From contig DASPFV010000287.1 in NCBI GenBank assembly GCA_035620975.1, forward strand, positions 1-28,513: DNA of 28,513 nt. The letters run 5' to 3'. The notes under the pieces were generated by a model. That model searched no databases, had not been told where the DNA came from, and saw only the letters and a list, made by a program, of their open reading frames with translations. Position numbers and translations under genes: made by a program. Source of the DNA: DASPFV01 sp035620975. GTDB taxonomy: Bacteria > Acidobacteriota > Vicinamibacteria > Vicinamibacterales > 2-12-FULL-66-21. Positions 1-11,527 of the stretch are shown one piece after another; within the stretch, counting starts at the first letter, position 1; each line of letters opens with the position of its first letter.

Positions 1-18
1 AAGCAGCCCCTCGCGTCC

Positions 19-84
19 ATCCACGTTCATCCCCGTCCCGTCACCCGGACGCATATCCGCGTGCATCCGCGTCCCGTCCCGGAC
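19..84. repeat. Two-copy direct repeat built from 10-base units, 3' of modC
   Basis: Bases 19-42 and 55-78 match at 21 of 24 positions (ATCCaCGTtCATCCcCGTCC... against ATCCgCGTgCATCCgCGTCC...), with a 36-base period. Each copy is followed by a CCGGAC-type tail (45-50, 79-84). Inside each copy the core ATCCNCGT recurs at 10 bases. Read on the minus strand, which is the sense of the mod operon ending at 112, it has the form GACGCGGATGCACGCGGAT, close to the array at 23261-23400 that follows the MurE-like gene. No coding potential is supported in bases 1-111. Confidence 0.7.
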
Positions 85-111
85 GACGAGCCTCCGCGCG
101 CCATCGGCGAT

Positions 112-762
112 TCACAGGACGACCATCGGCGATCCGGCGCGGACCACGCGGCCACCCGCGAGCAGGACGGCATGATCCGCGATGCGCCGGACTTCGTCCC
201 GATCGTGAGAGACGTACACGATCGGCACACGCAGCTCGTCCCGCACCTTCTCGAGGTACGGCAGGATCCGGTGCCGCAGCTCCACGTCGACGGCCGCGAG
301 CGGCTCGTCCAGCAGGAGCACGTCCGGCGACGACATCAGCGCCCGTGCCAGCGCCACGCGCTGCCGCTCACCCCCGGAGAGCGACGAGACGCCGCGATCG
401 AGCAGCGGCAGCACCTCCAGCATCGTCGCGACGACGTCGATCGACAGCACCTGCCCGTGCCGTCGCCCGTAGAGGATGTTGCGGCGGACGCTCAGGTGTG
501 GAAAGAGGGCGACGTCCTGGGGCACGTAGCCGACGTGGCGCCGGTGAGGCGGCACCGAGATGCCGCGCGAGGAATCCACCAGCACCCGTCCGTTCACCGC
601 GATCGACCCGCGCGAGACCCCGCGCAGGCCGGCGATCACGTCGAGCACCGTCGTCTTGCCCGCTCCGGAAGGGCCGAAGAGCGCAGTCACCCGCCCGGCC
701 AGCTGGTGACGAATCTCCAGCGTGAAGGCGCCCTGGTGGAGCTCGAGATCGAGATCAATCAC
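112..762 (-). CDS. modC: Molybdate ABC transporter ATP-binding protein ModC (short, no TOBE domain)
   Basis: ATPase that powers molybdate import at the inner face of the membrane, pairing with ModB. The 216-residue protein has Walker A GPSGAGKT at residues 30-37, Q-loop near Q82, signature LSGGERQRVALARA at 128-141, Walker B VLLLDEP at 148-154 and switch His186 in VYVSHD. I chose the GTG at 760-762 because it overlaps the modB stop as GTGA and places the first beta strand correctly; the frame stays open upstream but only as an antisense shadow of modB. Typical ModC proteins are about 350 residues and end in a TOBE/Mop domain; this one stops right after the nucleotide-binding domain. A Mop domain is found instead on the divergent regulator at 2298-2732. 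Family call is firm; molybdate (rather than tungstate) specificity is inferred from neighbours. Confidence 0.93.
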   Translation of the reverse strand: MIDLDLELHQGAFTLEIRHQLAGRVTALFGPSGAGKTTVLDVIAGLRGVSRGSIAVNGRVLVDSSRGISVPPHRRHVGYVPQDVALFPHLSVRRNILYGRRHGQVLSIDVVATMLEVLPLLDRGVSSLSGGERQRVALARALMSSPDVLLLDEPLAAVDVELRHRILPYLEKVRDELRVPIVYVSHDRDEVRRIADHAVLLAGGRVVRAGSPMVVL

Positions 763-1427
763 GTCCGGAGGCCCGCCCGGGCCGTGAGGACGTTCGAGAT
801 CCAGAGAGCCGTGAAGGCAATCACTGCCGACACCCCGAGCAGCACGGCAGCCTCGCGATCCCGGCCCGTCTCGGCGAACGAGTAGATCGCGACGGCCAGC
901 GTGCGCGTCGCGCCTGGAATGCTGCCGGCGATCATGATGGTGGCGCCGAACTCGCCGAGGGCGCGGGCGAAGCCGAGCACCGCCGCGGCGAGGACTGCGG
1001 GCCTGGCCAGCGGCAGCGTAATCGTCAGGAAGACCCGGAGAGGTGCCGCGCCGAGCGTCGCGGCCCCGGCTTCGAAGCGCCGGTCGACCTGCTCGAATCC
1101 CGCCCTCGCGGCGCGCACGAAGAGGGGCAGGCCCATCACGGTCATCGCCAGCACCACGGCGCGCCAGGTGAAGACCACCTCGATGCCGACCGCCGCCAGC
1201 ACCCGTCCGACAGGGCCCTGTGGCGACACCAGCATCAGGAGCAGGAGCCCCGTGGCGACCGGCGGCAGCACGAGCGGCAGCGACACGAACGTTTCGACCA
1301 GCACGCGGCCGGGGAAGCGGCGGCGGGCCAGCAGCCACGCGAGCCAGAGCCCGGGCACGAGCATCAGCAGCGTGGCCAGGCCTGCGGTCGCCACCGTGAA
1401 GAGCGTGATGCGCCAGACGTCCATCAT
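759..1427 (-). CDS. modB: Molybdate ABC transporter permease ModB
   Basis: Membrane channel subunit for molybdate uptake, 222 residues, the usual ModB length. The N-terminal segment MMDVWRITLFTVATAGLATL begins the first membrane helix, and further hydrophobic spans follow (about residues 12-34, 48-68, 85-105, 145-165, 195-215). The cytoplasmic EAA loop that contacts the ATPase is visible as EAGAATLGAAPLRVF, followed by ITLPLARPA, and GFARALGEFGATIMIAG is the typical ModB/CysT signature. The start ATG at 1425-1427 overlaps the modA stop by one base (TGATG), and the stop overlaps the modC start, so all three genes are translationally coupled. A second in-frame ATG follows immediately (1422-1424) and cannot be excluded as the true start. 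Confidence 0.93.
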   Translation of the reverse strand: MMDVWRITLFTVATAGLATLLMLVPGLWLAWLLARRRFPGRVLVETFVSLPLVLPPVATGLLLLMLVSPQGPVGRVLAAVGIEVVFTWRAVVLAMTVMGLPLFVRAARAGFEQVDRRFEAGAATLGAAPLRVFLTITLPLARPAVLAAAVLGFARALGEFGATIMIAGSIPGATRTLAVAIYSFAETGRDREAAVLLGVSAVIAFTALWISNVLTARAGLRT

Positions 1428-2179
1428 CAGCGGGCGAGGGGCAGGAAGCCGTGCCGTTCGAAGACGGCCTGGGCCTCCGGCGACCGGAGGAACGCCAGGA
1501 ACGCCGCGACGTCCGACTGCCGGGTGGACGCCGCGATGGCGGCTCCGGGATAGACGATTGGCGGCCCCTCGCGCGGGTCCACCACAAACGACAGGACCGC
1601 GCGGCGCGCCACGCGGACGTCCGAGGCGTAGACGATCGCCGCATCGGCGGCGCCGTTCTCGACGGCCGCGAGCGCGGCGCGGACGCTGGCCGCGGGCACC
1701 ACCCGCGACCGATAGGCCGTCCAGAGTCCCCGTGATTCCAGATACTGTCCCGCGTACACGCCGGCCGGCACGGCCTGCGGGTCGCCTATGGCGAGCCGCC
1801 GGATCTCTGGCGGCGCCCGGTCGAACTGCTCGCGGACGAACGCCGCGCTCGCCGGGCGGGCCACCACTGCGAGCCGATTGCGCACCACCTCCACGCGCGA
1901 ACCGGGCACGAGCCGGCCGGCGCGCTCGACGAGGTCCATCTGGGCGGCGTCCGCGCTGACGAAGGCGTCGACCGGGGCGCCCAGCAGAATCTGACGGGCC
2001 AGGCTGTTGGACGCGCCGAAGTTGAACCGGACGTCCGCACCGCCGGACCGGCGCCACGCGTCCGCGACCGCCTCCAGCGCCTCCGTCAGGCTGATGGCGG
2101 CCGACACGGTGAGCGGCCCCTCGGGGGCCGGAGCGGCCGCGCCAGCGGCCAGCGCCGCGAGCAGGACATGCAGAAACAT
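1427..2179 (-). CDS. modA: Molybdate-binding periplasmic protein ModA
   Basis: Substrate-binding protein that captures molybdate outside the inner membrane and hands it to ModB/ModC. The 250-residue product starts with a short signal peptide (FLHVLLAALAAGAAA, cleavage expected near residues 15-20). Family motifs are ISLTEALEAVA, FGASNSLARQILLGAPVDAF with the conserved oxyanion-binding Ser region, and DAAIVYASD plus IVYPGAAI near the C-terminus. I chose the ATG at 2177-2179 over an in-frame GTG at 2213-2215 because the latter would put a charged extension (VKSSLKRAEPY) before the signal peptide. No strong ribosome-binding site is visible; the bases before the start read AGCGGGCTGAACCGTAT. First gene of modABC; specificity for molybdate over tungstate cannot be decided from sequence alone. 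Confidence 0.92.
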   Translation of the reverse strand: MFLHVLLAALAAGAAAPAPEGPLTVSAAISLTEALEAVADAWRRSGGADVRFNFGASNSLARQILLGAPVDAFVSADAAQMDLVERAGRLVPGSRVEVVRNRLAVVARPASAAFVREQFDRAPPEIRRLAIGDPQAVPAGVYAGQYLESRGLWTAYRSRVVPAASVRAALAAVENGAADAAIVYASDVRVARRAVLSFVVDPREGPPIVYPGAAIAASTRQSDVAAFLAFLRSPEAQAVFERHGFLPLAR

Positions 2180-2297
2180 ATACGGTTCAGCCCGCTTTAA
2201 GCTTGATTTCACCACGATCCTAGCCGATTCTGCTCATCGTGCCGAACGGCCCGCCGTTCCTCCCTCCGGCTTCAGGACGTTCCGTTTCAGCGGGCTC
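2180..2297. promoter_or_regulatory. Divergent modA / Mop-regulator control region
   Basis: This 118-base gap must hold both promoters. It is richer in A and T near modA (TTTAAGCTTGATTTC, 2195-2209) than the surroundings. The octamer AGCGGGCT lies just before both start codons in the sense direction: complement of 2189-2196, 9 bases before modA, and 2289-2296, one base before the regulator ATG. The pair forms a widely spaced inverted repeat. A TAGGAT hexamer on the minus strand (2222-2217) could be a -10 for modA, but no convincing -35 accompanies it. I do not see an E. coli ModE-type TATATA palindrome. Confidence 0.4.
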
Positions 2298-2685
2298 ATG
2301 GCTATGCTCCTGACTCCCCGCCAGGCCGCGGCGCGCCTGGGCGTCAGCTACCCGACCATCAAACAGTGGATCTACAAGGGGCGGCTGCGGACCCACCCCA
2401 CCGCCGGCGGCCACCACCGGATTCCGGAGGCGGAGATCGACCGGCTGCTGGCGGGCGCGCGGCGGGGACGTCGCCGGCGGCGGCAGCCGGCCGGGGCCGG
2501 CGCCATTGTCACGCTGAGCGGGCGCAATCAGTTGCGCGGCATCGTGGAGGAAGTACGGACGGAGGGACTGCTGGCGCAGGTGCGGCTGCGGATCGGCGAC
2601 CAGGTCCTCACGGCGGTGATCACGCGCGACGCTCTCGACGAGCTGAAGCTCCGCCGAGGCGAGGAGGCTCTGGCCGTCGTCAAGG

Positions 2686-4848
<2,163 letters not shown>

Positions 4849-4898
4849 CCTGCTCCCGTCTGCCAAGGCTGGCGGCCAACCTCGAGCGGAGGCTTTAC

Positions 4899-4941
4899 TT
4901 TACAATTCCCGTGCCGCGGCTGTATTCGCGACCAGGCGAAT
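4899..4941 (+). promoter_or_regulatory. Putative promoter with operator-like inverted repeat upstream of the S9 peptidase
   Basis: TTTACA (4899-4904) and TGTATT (4921-4926) are separated by 16 bases and resemble a sigma-70 pair, a rare AT-containing patch in this GC-rich window. The inverted repeat ATTCGC-GACCAG-GCGAAT (4924-4941, 6-base arms, 6-base spacer) overlaps the -10 and the expected start of transcription, where a repressor would sit. The start codon is 37 bases further on, after a GGAGG site at 4969-4973. Pattern match only. Confidence 0.35.
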
Positions 4942-4977
4942 GGCTGACCGGCTCCCCCGTCTCACCTGGAGGCTGAC

Positions 4978-7053
4978 ATGCTGCAACGGGTGCTTGCACT
5001 GGGTCTGGCGCTCGCCTGCCTTCCAACCGGTCTGGGCGCGCGACAGGATCCCTCGCCCTCGGACCGGCCGGACCGCCACGATCGCCTGACGCTGGACCTC
5101 TATCTCGAGATGGAGACCGTCAGCGATCCGCAGCTCTCGCCGGACGGCACGCAAATCGTCTACACGCGCGGCTGGATCGACAGGATGAACGATCGCCGGG
5201 AAAGCGCGCTCTGGATCATGAACGCGGACGGCAGCCGGAACCGATTCCTGGCGAAGGGCTCGAACGCCCGGTGGTCGCCTTCCGGCGATCGCATCGTCTA
5301 TACGGCTCCGGGCGAGCCTCGCGGGACGCAGATCTTCGTGCGATGGATGGATGCGGAGGGCGCCACGTCGCAGGTCACGCGGGTCGAGCAGACGCCTTCG
5401 GCGCTGGCGTGGTCCCCGGACGGCACGCAGATCTCCTTCGCCATGCTGCTGGAGGAGCGCAACAGCTGGCCGATCAAGATGCCGAAAGCGCCGTCGGGGG
5501 CGAAGTGGACGGAGCCGCCTCGAATCGTCGAGCGACTGAACTACCGCCGCGACCGTACAGGGTTCACCGACGTCGGATACCGTCATATCTTCGTCGTTCC
5601 CGCCGTCGGCGGGACTCCCCGGCAGCTGACGACGGGCAACTTCGATCACAGCGGCGCGGAATGGACCCCGGACGGCCGGAGCATTCTCTTCAGCGGCTTG
5701 CGCGCCGAGGACGGCGAGTACCAGTGGCGCGAGTCCGAGATCTACGCCGTGGACGCAGCGGGAGGGGCGATTCGCCAGCTCACGCGCCGCAAGGGTCCGG
5801 ACGGCAACCCGACGGTCTCCCCCGATGGCAGACGCGTCGCCTACACCGGATACGACTGGACGACCGACACGTGGGTCGACAGCCGCATCTACCTGATGAA
5901 TATCGACGGTTCTGAGGCGCGCCTGATTTCGGGCGACTGGGATCGGGCCGCCTCGAACCTCCGCTGGTCCGGCGACGGCAGTGTCCTGTACTTCACGGCG
6001 CAGAATGAAGGGACGCAGAACCTCTACCAGCTCGCCATCCCCGCCACGGGCGCAGGGAAGGTGCAGCCGGTCACGACCGGCTCACACATCCTCGCCGTCT
6101 CCGACATGTCCGCGAAGGGGCTGGCCGTCGGCACGCTCACCGCATTCCACAAGCCGGGTGACGTGGTGGCCTTCGATGTGAGGTCGCCCGCGGCCATCAG
6201 GCAGCTCACGACCGTCAACGAGGACGTGCTCGGGGGCAGGAAGCTGGGCGAGGTTCACGAAATGTGGTACAGCTCCCCGGACGGCCTCCGGATCCAGGGC
6301 TGGTACGTCACGCCGCCGGATTTCGACCCCGCCCGCAAGTATCCGATGCAGCTCCACATCCACGGCGGCCCGCACAGCATGTACGGCGTCGGCTTCAACT
6401 TCGGCTGGCAGGAGCACGCGGCCAGCGACTACGTGGTGCTGTACACGAATCCACGCGGCAGCACGGGTTACGGGAGCGCCTTCGGCAACGCGATCAAGAA
6501 CGCCTACCCGGGGAAGGACTACGACGACCTGATGGCGGGGGTCGACGCCCTGCTGGCGAAGGGCTTCGTGGACGAGCAGAACATGTTCGTGACCGGCTGC
6601 AGCGGCGGGGGCGTGCTCACCGCCTGGGTGGTCGGGCACACGGATCGGTTCGCGGCCGCGTCAGCCAACTGTCCGGTGACCGACTGGCTCAGCTTCGTGG
6701 GAACCACCGACGGCGCGAGCTGGTACTACAATTTCGCCAAGCTGCCCTGGGAAGACCCGACCGAGCACATCAGGCGCTCGCCCCTCACCTACGTGGGCAA
6801 CGTTCGCACGCCGACGATGTTGATGACAGGCGTCAACGACCTGCGGACGCCGATGCCGCAGACGGAGCAGTACTACAGCGCGCTGAAGCTGCGCAAGGTA
6901 CCCACCGCCATGATCCGCTTCAACGATGAGTGGCACGGCACGACGAGTGTCCCCTCGAACTTCGTGCGCACGCAGCTGTACCTCCGCTACTGGTTCGAGA
7001 AGTGGAAGCGGCCTGCGGCGAAGCCGACGACCACCGCGGCGCAGGGTCGATAG
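4978..7053 (+). CDS. Secreted S9-family (prolyl oligopeptidase-like) peptidase
   Basis: Serine peptidase of the acylaminoacyl-peptidase/DPP-IV group, 691 residues, expected in the periplasm or outside the cell. A signal peptide is clear (MLQRVLALGLALACLPTGLGA, cut near residue 21 before RQD). Residues about 30-420 are a WD40-like/TolB-type propeller with repeated (L/V)SPDG..IVYT blades (for example QLSPDGTQIVYTRG, WSPSGDRIVYT, WTPDGRSILFSG). The C-terminal alpha/beta hydrolase domain has the triad Ser542 in GCSGGG, Asp621 in VNDLRTP and His653 in EWHGT, plus the oxyanion HGGP motif. The ATG follows CTGGAGGCTGAC, a strong ribosome-binding site. The next gene, ggt, begins 6 bases after the stop, so the two are very likely cotranscribed. 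The exact peptide preference is unknown; the nucleophile elbow is GCSGGG rather than the common GxSYGG. Confidence 0.92.
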   Translation: MLQRVLALGLALACLPTGLGARQDPSPSDRPDRHDRLTLDLYLEMETVSDPQLSPDGTQIVYTRGWIDRMNDRRESALWIMNADGSRNRFLAKGSNARWSPSGDRIVYTAPGEPRGTQIFVRWMDAEGATSQVTRVEQTPSALAWSPDGTQISFAMLLEERNSWPIKMPKAPSGAKWTEPPRIVERLNYRRDRTGFTDVGYRHIFVVPAVGGTPRQLTTGNFDHSGAEWTPDGRSILFSGLRAEDGEYQWRESEIYAVDAAGGAIRQLTRRKGPDGNPTVSPDGRRVAYTGYDWTTDTWVDSRIYLMNIDGSEARLISGDWDRAASNLRWSGDGSVLYFTAQNEGTQNLYQLAIPATGAGKVQPVTTGSHILAVSDMSAKGLAVGTLTAFHKPGDVVAFDVRSPAAIRQLTTVNEDVLGGRKLGEVHEMWYSSPDGLRIQGWYVTPPDFDPARKYPMQLHIHGGPHSMYGVGFNFGWQEHAASDYVVLYTNPRGSTGYGSAFGNAIKNAYPGKDYDDLMAGVDALLAKGFVDEQNMFVTGCSGGGVLTAWVVGHTDRFAAASANCPVTDWLSFVGTTDGASWYYNFAKLPWEDPTEHIRRSPLTYVGNVRTPTMLMTGVNDLRTPMPQTEQYYSALKLRKVPTAMIRFNDEWHGTTSVPSNFVRTQLYLRYWFEKWKRPAAKPTTTAAQGR

Positions 7054-7059
7054 CGGCGA

Positions 7060-8790
<1,731 letters not shown>

Positions 8791-8803
8791 TCTCTTCTGG
8801 ACG

Positions 8804-8881
8804 ATGGTTCGCGCGCAGCACCACCACCGGCACCACCATGGCTCCTGCTCCGGCGGGCCGGTCGAGTTCTGCAGCACGTAG
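8804..8881 (+). CDS. hisL: His operon leader peptide
   Basis: A 25-codon reading frame that starts ATG-GTT-CGC-GCG-CAG and then reads three His, one Arg, three His codons (8819-8839), so the peptide begins MVRAQHHHRHHH; it ends with TAG at 8879-8881. The arrangement resembles the enterobacterial HisL (Met, basic residue, Gln, then a His run). It lies between the ggt stop and hisI and directly before alternative RNA hairpins, as expected for a regulatory peptide whose translation senses charged tRNA-His. The ribosome-binding site is weak (CTGGACG), which agrees with a start very near the transcript end. No function is expected for the peptide itself. Confidence 0.88.
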   Translation: MVRAQHHHRHHHGSCSGGPVEFCST

Positions 8882-8924
8882 TCGAATCCGAACACACGAG
8901 TGCACTCGAAGGCCCCGCCGGGAG
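8848..8924 (+). promoter_or_regulatory. His attenuator: antiterminator and pause structures
   Basis: Bases 8848-8859 (CTCCGGCGGGCC) pair with 8911-8924 (GGCCCCGCCGGGAG) over 12 base pairs with two single-base bulges, and the helix continues after a small internal loop as TCGAGT (8862-8867) with ACTCGA (8904-8909). This helix uses the 5' arm of the terminator (8913-8923), so antiterminator and terminator exclude each other. An upstream alternative, ACCGGC (8826-8831, within the His codons) with GCCGGT (8857-8862), would sequester the antiterminator arm. A ribosome stalled on the His codons leaves 8848 onward free, giving readthrough; an unstalled one masks it. The structures are read directly; the mechanism is inferred from known his attenuators. 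Confidence 0.85.
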
Positions 8925-8949
8925 CGTCCCGCGCGGGGTTTTTTGTTTT
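8913..8949 (+). terminator. Intrinsic terminator of the his attenuator
   Basis: The stem is CCCCGC+CGGGA (8913-8923), with loop GCG, then TCCCG (8927-8931), a bulged C, and GCGGGG (8933-8938): 11 base pairs, nearly all G-C. It is followed by the U-tract TTTTTTGTTTT (8939-8949). This is the only clear stem plus T-run in the window, and it lies inside an operon leader, 35 bases before hisI, so it is a conditional terminator. Confidence 0.9.
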
Positions 8950-8983
8950 CTGCGGCGATTGGGCCGCCGGGCCGGACATTCTG

Positions 8984-9325
8984 ATGGATTTTTCGAAACT
9001 TGGCGGGCTCATTCCGGCGGTCATCCAGGACGAGGTCTCCAACGAAGTCCTCATGGTGGGCTTCATGAACCAGGATGCGCTGAACGCGACGGTCCGCAGC
9101 GGCTTCGCCACCTTCTTCAGCCGCACGCGTGGAAAGCTCTGGACCAAGGGGGAGACCTCCGGCAACCGCCTGCAGGTGACGAAGCTGCTCGTCGACTGCG
9201 ACGATGACACGCTGCTCGTCAAAGTCAGGCGTCTCGGCGAGGGCAGCGTCTGTCACACGGGGGAGCGGAGCTGCTTCTTCCGCGAGTGGGAGGGCGAGGC
9301 GGGAGGATCCGGATCAGGCTCATGA
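8984..9325 (+). CDS. hisI: Phosphoribosyl-AMP cyclohydrolase HisI (no HisE domain)
   Basis: Third step of histidine synthesis: opens the purine ring of phosphoribosyl-AMP. The 113-residue protein covers only the cyclohydrolase domain: GFMNQDAL, FFSRTRGKLWTKGETSGN, the Mg-binding VDCDDDTLL and the zinc Cys residues of VCHTGERSCFF. ATG at 8984 is the first start that does not fall within the attenuator terminator. The ribosome-binding site is poor (GGACATTCTG). Many bacteria fuse HisI to HisE; here the protein ends with a Gly-Ser tail (EGEAGGSGSGS) and no pyrophosphohydrolase follows. Stop overlaps the hisG start (ATGA). Being the first structural gene after the attenuator is unusual compared with the hisG-first order of enterobacteria. 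Confidence 0.95.
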   Translation: MDFSKLGGLIPAVIQDEVSNEVLMVGFMNQDALNATVRSGFATFFSRTRGKLWTKGETSGNRLQVTKLLVDCDDDTLLVKVRRLGEGSVCHTGERSCFFREWEGEAGGSGSGS

Positions 9326-10212
9326 ACAAGCTCAAGCTCGGCATCCCGAAAGGCTCGCTGCAGGACGCGACCATCCAGCTCTTCGCGCGGGCCGGGTTCA
9401 ACATCTACGCGAGCACGCGCTCCTACTTCCCCGCGATCGACGACCCCGAGATCGACTGCATGCTGATTCGCGCGCAGGAGATGGCCCGCTACGTCGGCGA
9501 CGGCGTGCTGGATGCGGGGCTGACCGGCCAGGACTGGATCGCCGAGCACACCTCCGGCAACGGCGACCGCGAGATGATCGTGCCGCTCGCCGATCTCGTG
9601 TACGCGAAGCAGAGTTTCGGCAAGGTCCGATGGGTGCTCGCAGTGCCCGAGGAATCGCGGTTCAGGACGCCGGCCGATCTCGAGGGCTGCACCGTGGCCA
9701 CCGAGCTGGTGCGCGCCACCCAGGCGTACTTCTCGCGGCAGGGGATCGGCGTGACGGTCGAGTTCTCCTGGGGAGCCACCGAGGTGAAGCCGCCCGTCCT
9801 GGCCGACGCGATCGTGGAGGTGACCGAAACGGGCTCGTCCCTGCGGGCCAATCGTCTCCGCGTCATCGACACTGTGCTGGAATCGAACACGCAGCTCATC
9901 GCGAACCGCAAGGCCCTCGAGGACGCCTGGCGCCGGACGAAGCTCGAGAACATCGCGCTGCTGCTGAAGGCCGCCATCGAAGCACAGGGACGGGTCGGGA
10001 TCATGCTGAACGTCCGCCGCGTGGATCTCGAGCGCGTGCTCGCGCTGCTGCCGGCGCTCCAGCGGCCGACGATCTCGCCCCTGAGCGACGACGACTGGGT
10101 GGCGCTGAACACGATCATCGAGGAGCGGACCGTCCGCGATCTGATCCCGCGGCTGAAAGCCGCCGGCGGCCACGGCATCGTCGAATACCCCCTCAACAAG
10201 ATCGTCATCTAG
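9322..10212 (+). CDS. hisG: ATP phosphoribosyltransferase HisG, long form
   Basis: Committed step: joins ATP and PRPP to give phosphoribosyl-ATP. The 296-residue length is that of the long, self-sufficient HisG with a C-terminal ACT-like domain for histidine feedback, so no HisZ partner is needed. Visible motifs are KLGIPKGSLQ at the N-terminus, GVLDAGLTGQDWI, the PRPP-loop region CTVATELVRATQAYF, and the regulatory end GIMLNVRRVDLERVLALLPA through GIVEYPLNKIVI. The ATG at 9322 overlaps the hisI stop, and the upstream GGAGGATCCGGATCAGG provides a ribosome-binding site. An in-frame start further upstream (9286) lies within hisI and is less likely. Confidence 0.96.
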   Translation: MNKLKLGIPKGSLQDATIQLFARAGFNIYASTRSYFPAIDDPEIDCMLIRAQEMARYVGDGVLDAGLTGQDWIAEHTSGNGDREMIVPLADLVYAKQSFGKVRWVLAVPEESRFRTPADLEGCTVATELVRATQAYFSRQGIGVTVEFSWGATEVKPPVLADAIVEVTETGSSLRANRLRVIDTVLESNTQLIANRKALEDAWRRTKLENIALLLKAAIEAQGRVGIMLNVRRVDLERVLALLPALQRPTISPLSDDDWVALNTIIEERTVRDLIPRLKAAGGHGIVEYPLNKIVI

Positions 10213-10228
10213 GCGAACCGGGCGCGTA

Positions 10229-10249
10229 GAACCTCGAACCTTGAACCTG
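10229..10249 (+). repeat. Tandem 7-base repeat in the hisG-hisD gap
   Basis: GAACCTC, GAACCTT and GAACCTG follow each other directly (10229-10235, 10236-10242, 10243-10249), and the AGG after them contributes the hisD ribosome-binding site (TGAGGCAG before ATG). The gap is 43 bases, whereas the hisI-G, hisD-C and hisC-B junctions overlap. Confidence 0.7.
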
Positions 10250-10255
10250 AGGCAG

Positions 10256-11527
10256 ATGCGGATCATCAACTCCACCGACACGAAAGCGGTTGCGGCGCTG
10301 CTCGATCGCCGGCCGGGCAGCAATCCGAGCCTCGACCGCGCGGTGGCCCGCATCGTGACACGCGTGCGGGAGCGCGGCGACGAGGCCCTGGGCGTCTTCG
10401 CGCGGCGATTCGACCGGCTGGAGGGCGCGATCGAAGTGTCACGCCGCGAGATCGCCGCGTCTGCGAGCGAGGTGCGACCCGAAGTCCGGAAGGCGATTGC
10501 GACTGCCGCGAGGCACGTCGCCGCGGTGGCGCGGAAGCAGGTGCCCCGCGAGTGGTCCGTCAGCCCGGTGGCCGGCGTGACGATCCGTCAGCGGGTCCTG
10601 CCGCTCGACCGCGTCGGCTGCTACGTCCCGGGCGGCCGCTATCCCCTCCCCTCGTCCCTGCTGATGACCGCGATCCCGGCCCGCGTCGCCGGAGTGCCCG
10701 AAATCGTGGCCGTCTGCCCGCGGCCGGATGCGACGGTGCTCTATGCCGCACTCGAGGCGGGCGTCACGCGGTTCTTCCGCGTCGGCGGCGCGCACGCCGT
10801 CGCGGCGCTCGCGTACGGCACCGCGAGCGTGCCGCGCGTGGACAAGATCGTGGGGCCCGGCAACGCCTGGGTGGCGGCCGCGAAGGCGCGGGTCTCGGCG
10901 GCGTGCGCGATCGATTTCTTCGCGGGCCCCAGCGAGATTGCGGTCGTGTCGAGCGCCGGGCGTCCTGCGTGGATAGCAGCCGATCTCATCGCGCAGGCCG
11001 AGCACGACCCCGAAGCCCGGGCGATCCTGATCACACCCTCGAAGCGCCTGGCACGGCGCGTGGGCGAAGAGATCCGGCGGCAGATGCCCAGGGCCGGTCC
11101 GGCGCGGGTCGCGCTGGCCCGCAACGGTGGCATCGTCCTGACGCGGACGCTCGACGAGGCGGTGGCGCTCAGCCAGCGGCTGGCCCCCGAGCACCTCGTG
11201 TGCGACACGCGCGCCCTGGCGGCGCGGCTCACCCGCGCGGGAACGGTCTTCGTGGGCCAGTACAGCGCGCAGGCGTCGGGCGACTACGTCACGGGCTCGA
11301 ACCACGTGCTGCCGACCAGCGGCGCCGCGGCCGCGCGCGGCGGCCTCAGCGCGGCGGATTTCGTGCGGACGGCCACGCTCCAGGAGATCACCGCGGCGGG
11401 GTTGCGGCGGATCGGGCCAGCCGGCATCACGCTGGCGCTCGCGGAAGGCCTGCAGGCCCACGCTGCGTCCATGGCGATGCGCCTCGACACACGACGCGGA
11501 CGCCGGGAGCGGGGTGCGGTGCGATGA
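10256..11527 (+). CDS. hisD: Histidinol dehydrogenase HisD
   Basis: Zinc enzyme for the last two oxidations, histidinol to histidine with two NAD. The 423-residue product has QRVLPLDRVGCYVPGGRYPL, DKIVGPGNAWVAAAKARV, DFFAGPSEIAVV, the catalytic and metal-binding regions AQAEHDPEA, PEHLV and SGDYVTGSNHVLPT, and the final metal His in EGLQAHAASM. ATG at 10256 follows TGAGGCAG; a TTG five codons upstream lies in the heptamer repeat and is less likely. The stop overlaps hisC (ATGA). All expected active-site blocks are intact. Confidence 0.96.
   Translation: MRIINSTDTKAVAALLDRRPGSNPSLDRAVARIVTRVRERGDEALGVFARRFDRLEGAIEVSRREIAASASEVRPEVRKAIATAARHVAAVARKQVPREWSVSPVAGVTIRQRVLPLDRVGCYVPGGRYPLPSSLLMTAIPARVAGVPEIVAVCPRPDATVLYAALEAGVTRFFRVGGAHAVAALAYGTASVPRVDKIVGPGNAWVAAAKARVSAACAIDFFAGPSEIAVVSSAGRPAWIAADLIAQAEHDPEARAILITPSKRLARRVGEEIRRQMPRAGPARVALARNGGIVLTRTLDEAVALSQRLAPEHLVCDTRALAARLTRAGTVFVGQYSAQASGDYVTGSNHVLPTSGAAAARGGLSAADFVRTATLQEITAAGLRRIGPAGITLALAEGLQAHAASMAMRLDTRRGRRERGAVR

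Noticed and set aside
61..1959. Plus-strand open frames over modABC
   Set aside because: Shadow frames; the minus-strand products show full ModA/B/C motifs.
2180..2297. E. coli-type ModE binding site before modA
   Set aside because: No TATATA-type palindrome is present; the local regulator is of a different class.
10552..11523. Extension of the hisC frame far upstream within hisD
   Set aside because: The frame is open but hisD is clearly coded there; hisC begins at 11524 with overlapping ATGA.
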